Positions 62,383 to 64,000 of a stretch of 64,000 nt of DNA are shown here, piece by piece. Position numbers and translations under genes: made by a program. How positions within the stretch are numbered: the stretch's first letter is position 1; the number at the start of each line of letters is the position of its first letter. The DNA is taken from positions 4,895,001-4,959,000 of the forward strand of contig NZ_CP051428.1 in the NCBI RefSeq assembly GCF_012676905.1, given 5' to 3'. The stretch comes from Paenibacillus albicereus. Its GTDB lineage: Bacteria; Bacillota; Bacilli; Paenibacillales; Paenibacillaceae. The notes under the pieces are model-generated. The model was not told the DNA's origin, searched no databases, and saw only the letters and a program-made list of their open reading frames with translations.

Positions 62383-62662
62383 TTGCCTTTCATCTAGTCA
62401 TCAGCCAGCGCCGCAGATGCGTCTTCAGCCGCTCTTGTTCCCAAGCGCATCTGCAATAGGTTGATCGGATAGGAATCGAGCGCGCGGCCGACCGATAATC
62501 GGCTTTTCTTTTCGCTGCCTCTGCCGCAGGCTCGCCTTCGTCCGAGAGACAACCCGTCCAGCGGCTGCCTCCGGTTGTGCCTCCTGCTGCACGGGAGTAT
62601 GCTGGAAGCAGCGCCGATATGCTTTCCGGGCAGCTCCACGTCAAGGAGGAGGAACGATTCGG
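62383..62662. other. Intergenic region with a promoter
   Basis: A SigA-like promoter reads TTGTGC (62575-62580), 17 bp, TATGCT (62598-62603), 59 bp before the nucleotidyltransferase start. Nothing else was seen. Confidence 0.4.
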
Positions 62663-63319
62663 ATGACAAAACCTTCGTCCGGCCGCTCTGCCGAGCTTCG
62701 GAACTCGCCAAGCGAAGCCGACCTGCTGCGCCGCCTGCTGGACCTCGCCGCCGCCGAACCGGAGCTGATGGCCGACCTCGGGCATGTGCGCGAGCACGGA
62801 CCGCCCGGAGCTTGGCTGGCGGCCGGCTACATCCGCAATCTCGTCTGGGACCGGCTGCACGGCCGCGCCGAGCGCACGCCCTTGGACGATGCCGATGTGG
62901 TCTACCATGATCCCCGCTGTACGGACGAGGCCGCCGAAAAGCCGTGGGAGCAGGCGCTCGCCGGGGCGCGTCCCGGCCTGCGCTGGTCGGTGAAGAACCA
63001 GGCGCGCATGCACCATAAGAACGGCGACGAGCCGTTCCGCGGCGTCGCGGACGCGATGAGCCGGTGGCCGGAGACGGCGACAGCCGTCGGACTGCGCCTG
63101 ACGCAGGACGGACGGCTGGAGGCGATCGCGCCGCATGGGCTGAGCGACTTGCTGGCGATGCGGCTGCGGCCGAGCCCGCTGCAGCGCGACGAGTCGCTGT
63201 TCGGACGGCGGGTGGCGGCCAAGGGCTGGCTGGAGCGCTGGCCGCTCGTCCGCCTGGCGGATGAGCGGATCGCGGATAGCGTTCCGAAGGAAAAAGCACT
63301 CCATCGAAAAGGGGAATGA
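62663..63319 (+). CDS. Nucleotidyltransferase family protein
   Basis: A 218-aa protein of the nucleotidyltransferase PF06042-like family. Signature segments are GAWLAAGYIRNLVWDRLHG, PLDDADVVYHDP (the DxD metal pair) and WSVKNQARMHHKNGDEPF. The substrate is unknown; the fold adds nucleotides to small molecules or RNA. GGAGGAGGAACG precedes the ATG. It lies four bases before the D-amino-acid aminotransferase gene, so both are in one transcript. Confidence 0.88.
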   Translation: MTKPSSGRSAELRNSPSEADLLRRLLDLAAAEPELMADLGHVREHGPPGAWLAAGYIRNLVWDRLHGRAERTPLDDADVVYHDPRCTDEAAEKPWEQALAGARPGLRWSVKNQARMHHKNGDEPFRGVADAMSRWPETATAVGLRLTQDGRLEAIAPHGLSDLLAMRLRPSPLQRDESLFGRRVAAKGWLERWPLVRLADERIADSVPKEKALHRKGE

Positions 63320-63322
63320 CCC

Positions 63323-64000
63323 ATGACAAGTCTCGGATACATCAACGGACGCTTCGTGTCGCTGGAGGAGCTGGTGCTGCCGATCGAGGAGCGCGGCCAT
63401 CAGTTCGGCGACGGCGTCTATGAATTTTTTCGCGTGTATGAAGGAAATCCGTTCATGCTGGAGGAACATCTGGACCGGCTGTACCGCAGCGCCGACCTGA
63501 TCCGCATCGACATCGCGCCGGACCGGGACGAGCTGCGCGCGATCATGGACGAGCTGATCTCGCGCAGCGGCCTGGCGAACGGCGACATCTACCTGCAGGT
63601 GACGCGGGGCATGGCGCCGCGCAACCATGCGTTCCCGTCCGTGCCGTCCTCGCTGACGATGACGATCAAGCCGTGGCGCGAGCTCGCCCCCGCCGTGCGC
63701 GAGCAAGGCGTGCAGGTGCTGCTTCATCCGGACGAGCGCTGGCTGAACTGCCATATCAAGTCGCTCAACCTGCTGCCCAACCTGCTCGCCAAGCAGGCGG
63801 CCGTGGAGGAAGGCTGCTTCGAGGCGGTGCTCGTGCGGGACGGCTTCGTGACCGAGGGCTCGAGCTCCAACGCCTATCTCGTCAAGGACGGCGCGATCCG
63901 CACGCATCCGGCGACCAACCATATCCTCGGCGGCATCGCCCGCATCGCCGTGCGCCGCATCGCCGAGGAGCAAGGCATCCCGTTCCTCGAAGAAGCGTTC
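63323..64000 (+). CDS. dat: D-amino-acid aminotransferase, cut by window end
   Basis: A fold-type IV PLP transaminase, here 226 residues of an expected 280 or so. It makes D-glutamate and D-alanine for peptidoglycan. Visible segments are GYINGRFVSLEELVLPIEER, HQFGDGVYEFFRVYEG and LNCHIKSLNLLPN with the probable PLP-binding Lys; a cofactor-binding stretch VTEGSSSNAYLV follows. AAAAGGGGAA precedes the ATG. The C-terminus lies beyond the window. Confidence 0.93.
   Translation, partial: MTSLGYINGRFVSLEELVLPIEERGHQFGDGVYEFFRVYEGNPFMLEEHLDRLYRSADLIRIDIAPDRDELRAIMDELISRSGLANGDIYLQVTRGMAPRNHAFPSVPSSLTMTIKPWRELAPAVREQGVQVLLHPDERWLNCHIKSLNLLPNLLAKQAAVEEGCFEAVLVRDGFVTEGSSSNAYLVKDGAIRTHPATNHILGGIARIAVRRIAEEQGIPFLEEAF

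Overview
The window is high-GC DNA (roughly 65% by eye) from a spore-forming Firmicute, most likely a member of the Paenibacillaceae. The lineage call rests on four tandem YjcZ-type tiny sporulation membrane proteins with SigK-like promoters, a BclB-type collagen-like exosporium protein, a lipoprotein-type YidC/SpoIIIJ insertase, an SLH-anchored surface protein, LplB/YtcP/LplA-type sugar importers with membrane-bound AraC sensors, and a DUF1641-ndh operon with a Rex-like site. No rRNA, tRNA, CRISPR array or complete mobile element was seen.

Layout. 0-8.7 kb: a secreted GH18-like protein (minus), a giant Lhr-type helicase (plus) whose core carries a 57-bp tandem repeat, and an AraC regulator. 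8.7-10.3 kb: an AT-rich island with a secreted and a tiny membrane protein of unknown function. 10.5-18.6 kb: a choice-of-anchor/SLH surface protein, an ABC ATPase, a lipoprotein, YidC with a small upstream membrane protein, a phosphotransferase-fold protein and a decayed one. 18.6-26.2 kb (all minus): a heterodimeric ABC exporter, then a TetR regulator, an amino-acid ABC importer and an OsmC protein. 26.3-34.4 kb: fRMsr, DUF817, DinB, a queuosine-precursor transporter under a preQ1-like riboswitch, the collagen-like spore protein, a methyltransferase, a GT2 glycosyltransferase and an Lrp regulator.

34.4-50.9 kb is a carbohydrate locus. A GH29 fucosidase, a CBM9-like protein and a large transglutaminase-like protein form a minus-strand operon. 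It is divergent from a three-gene sugar ABC importer, and the shared intergenic region holds several copies of a 15-bp motif and cre-like sites. Beyond it, a membrane AraC sensor is divergent from a second operon of GH29 fucosidase, sugar isomerase and signal-less GH18. Together these look like uptake and intracellular breakdown of a fucosylated, probably GlcNAc-containing, oligosaccharide. A 186-bp hairpin repeat and a 51-bp tandem repeat lie between the two halves.

50.9-64 kb: a leucine-dehydrogenase-like enzyme, the YjcZ cluster, a CsbD gene with a SigB-like promoter, the DUF1641-ndh operon, an APH-fold protein, a chromosomal ParM-like actin with a putative ParR-like partner, small membrane proteins, an FAD oxidoreductase, a nucleotidyltransferase and a D-amino-acid aminotransferase cut by the window end.

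The least conventional items are the ParM-like pair, the regulatory region at 39.7-40.1 kb with its flanking glycan locus, the SigK-driven YjcZ array, the 44.1-kb hairpin element and the repeat expansion inside the helicase. All functional calls are by reading translated sequence; no database search was possible.
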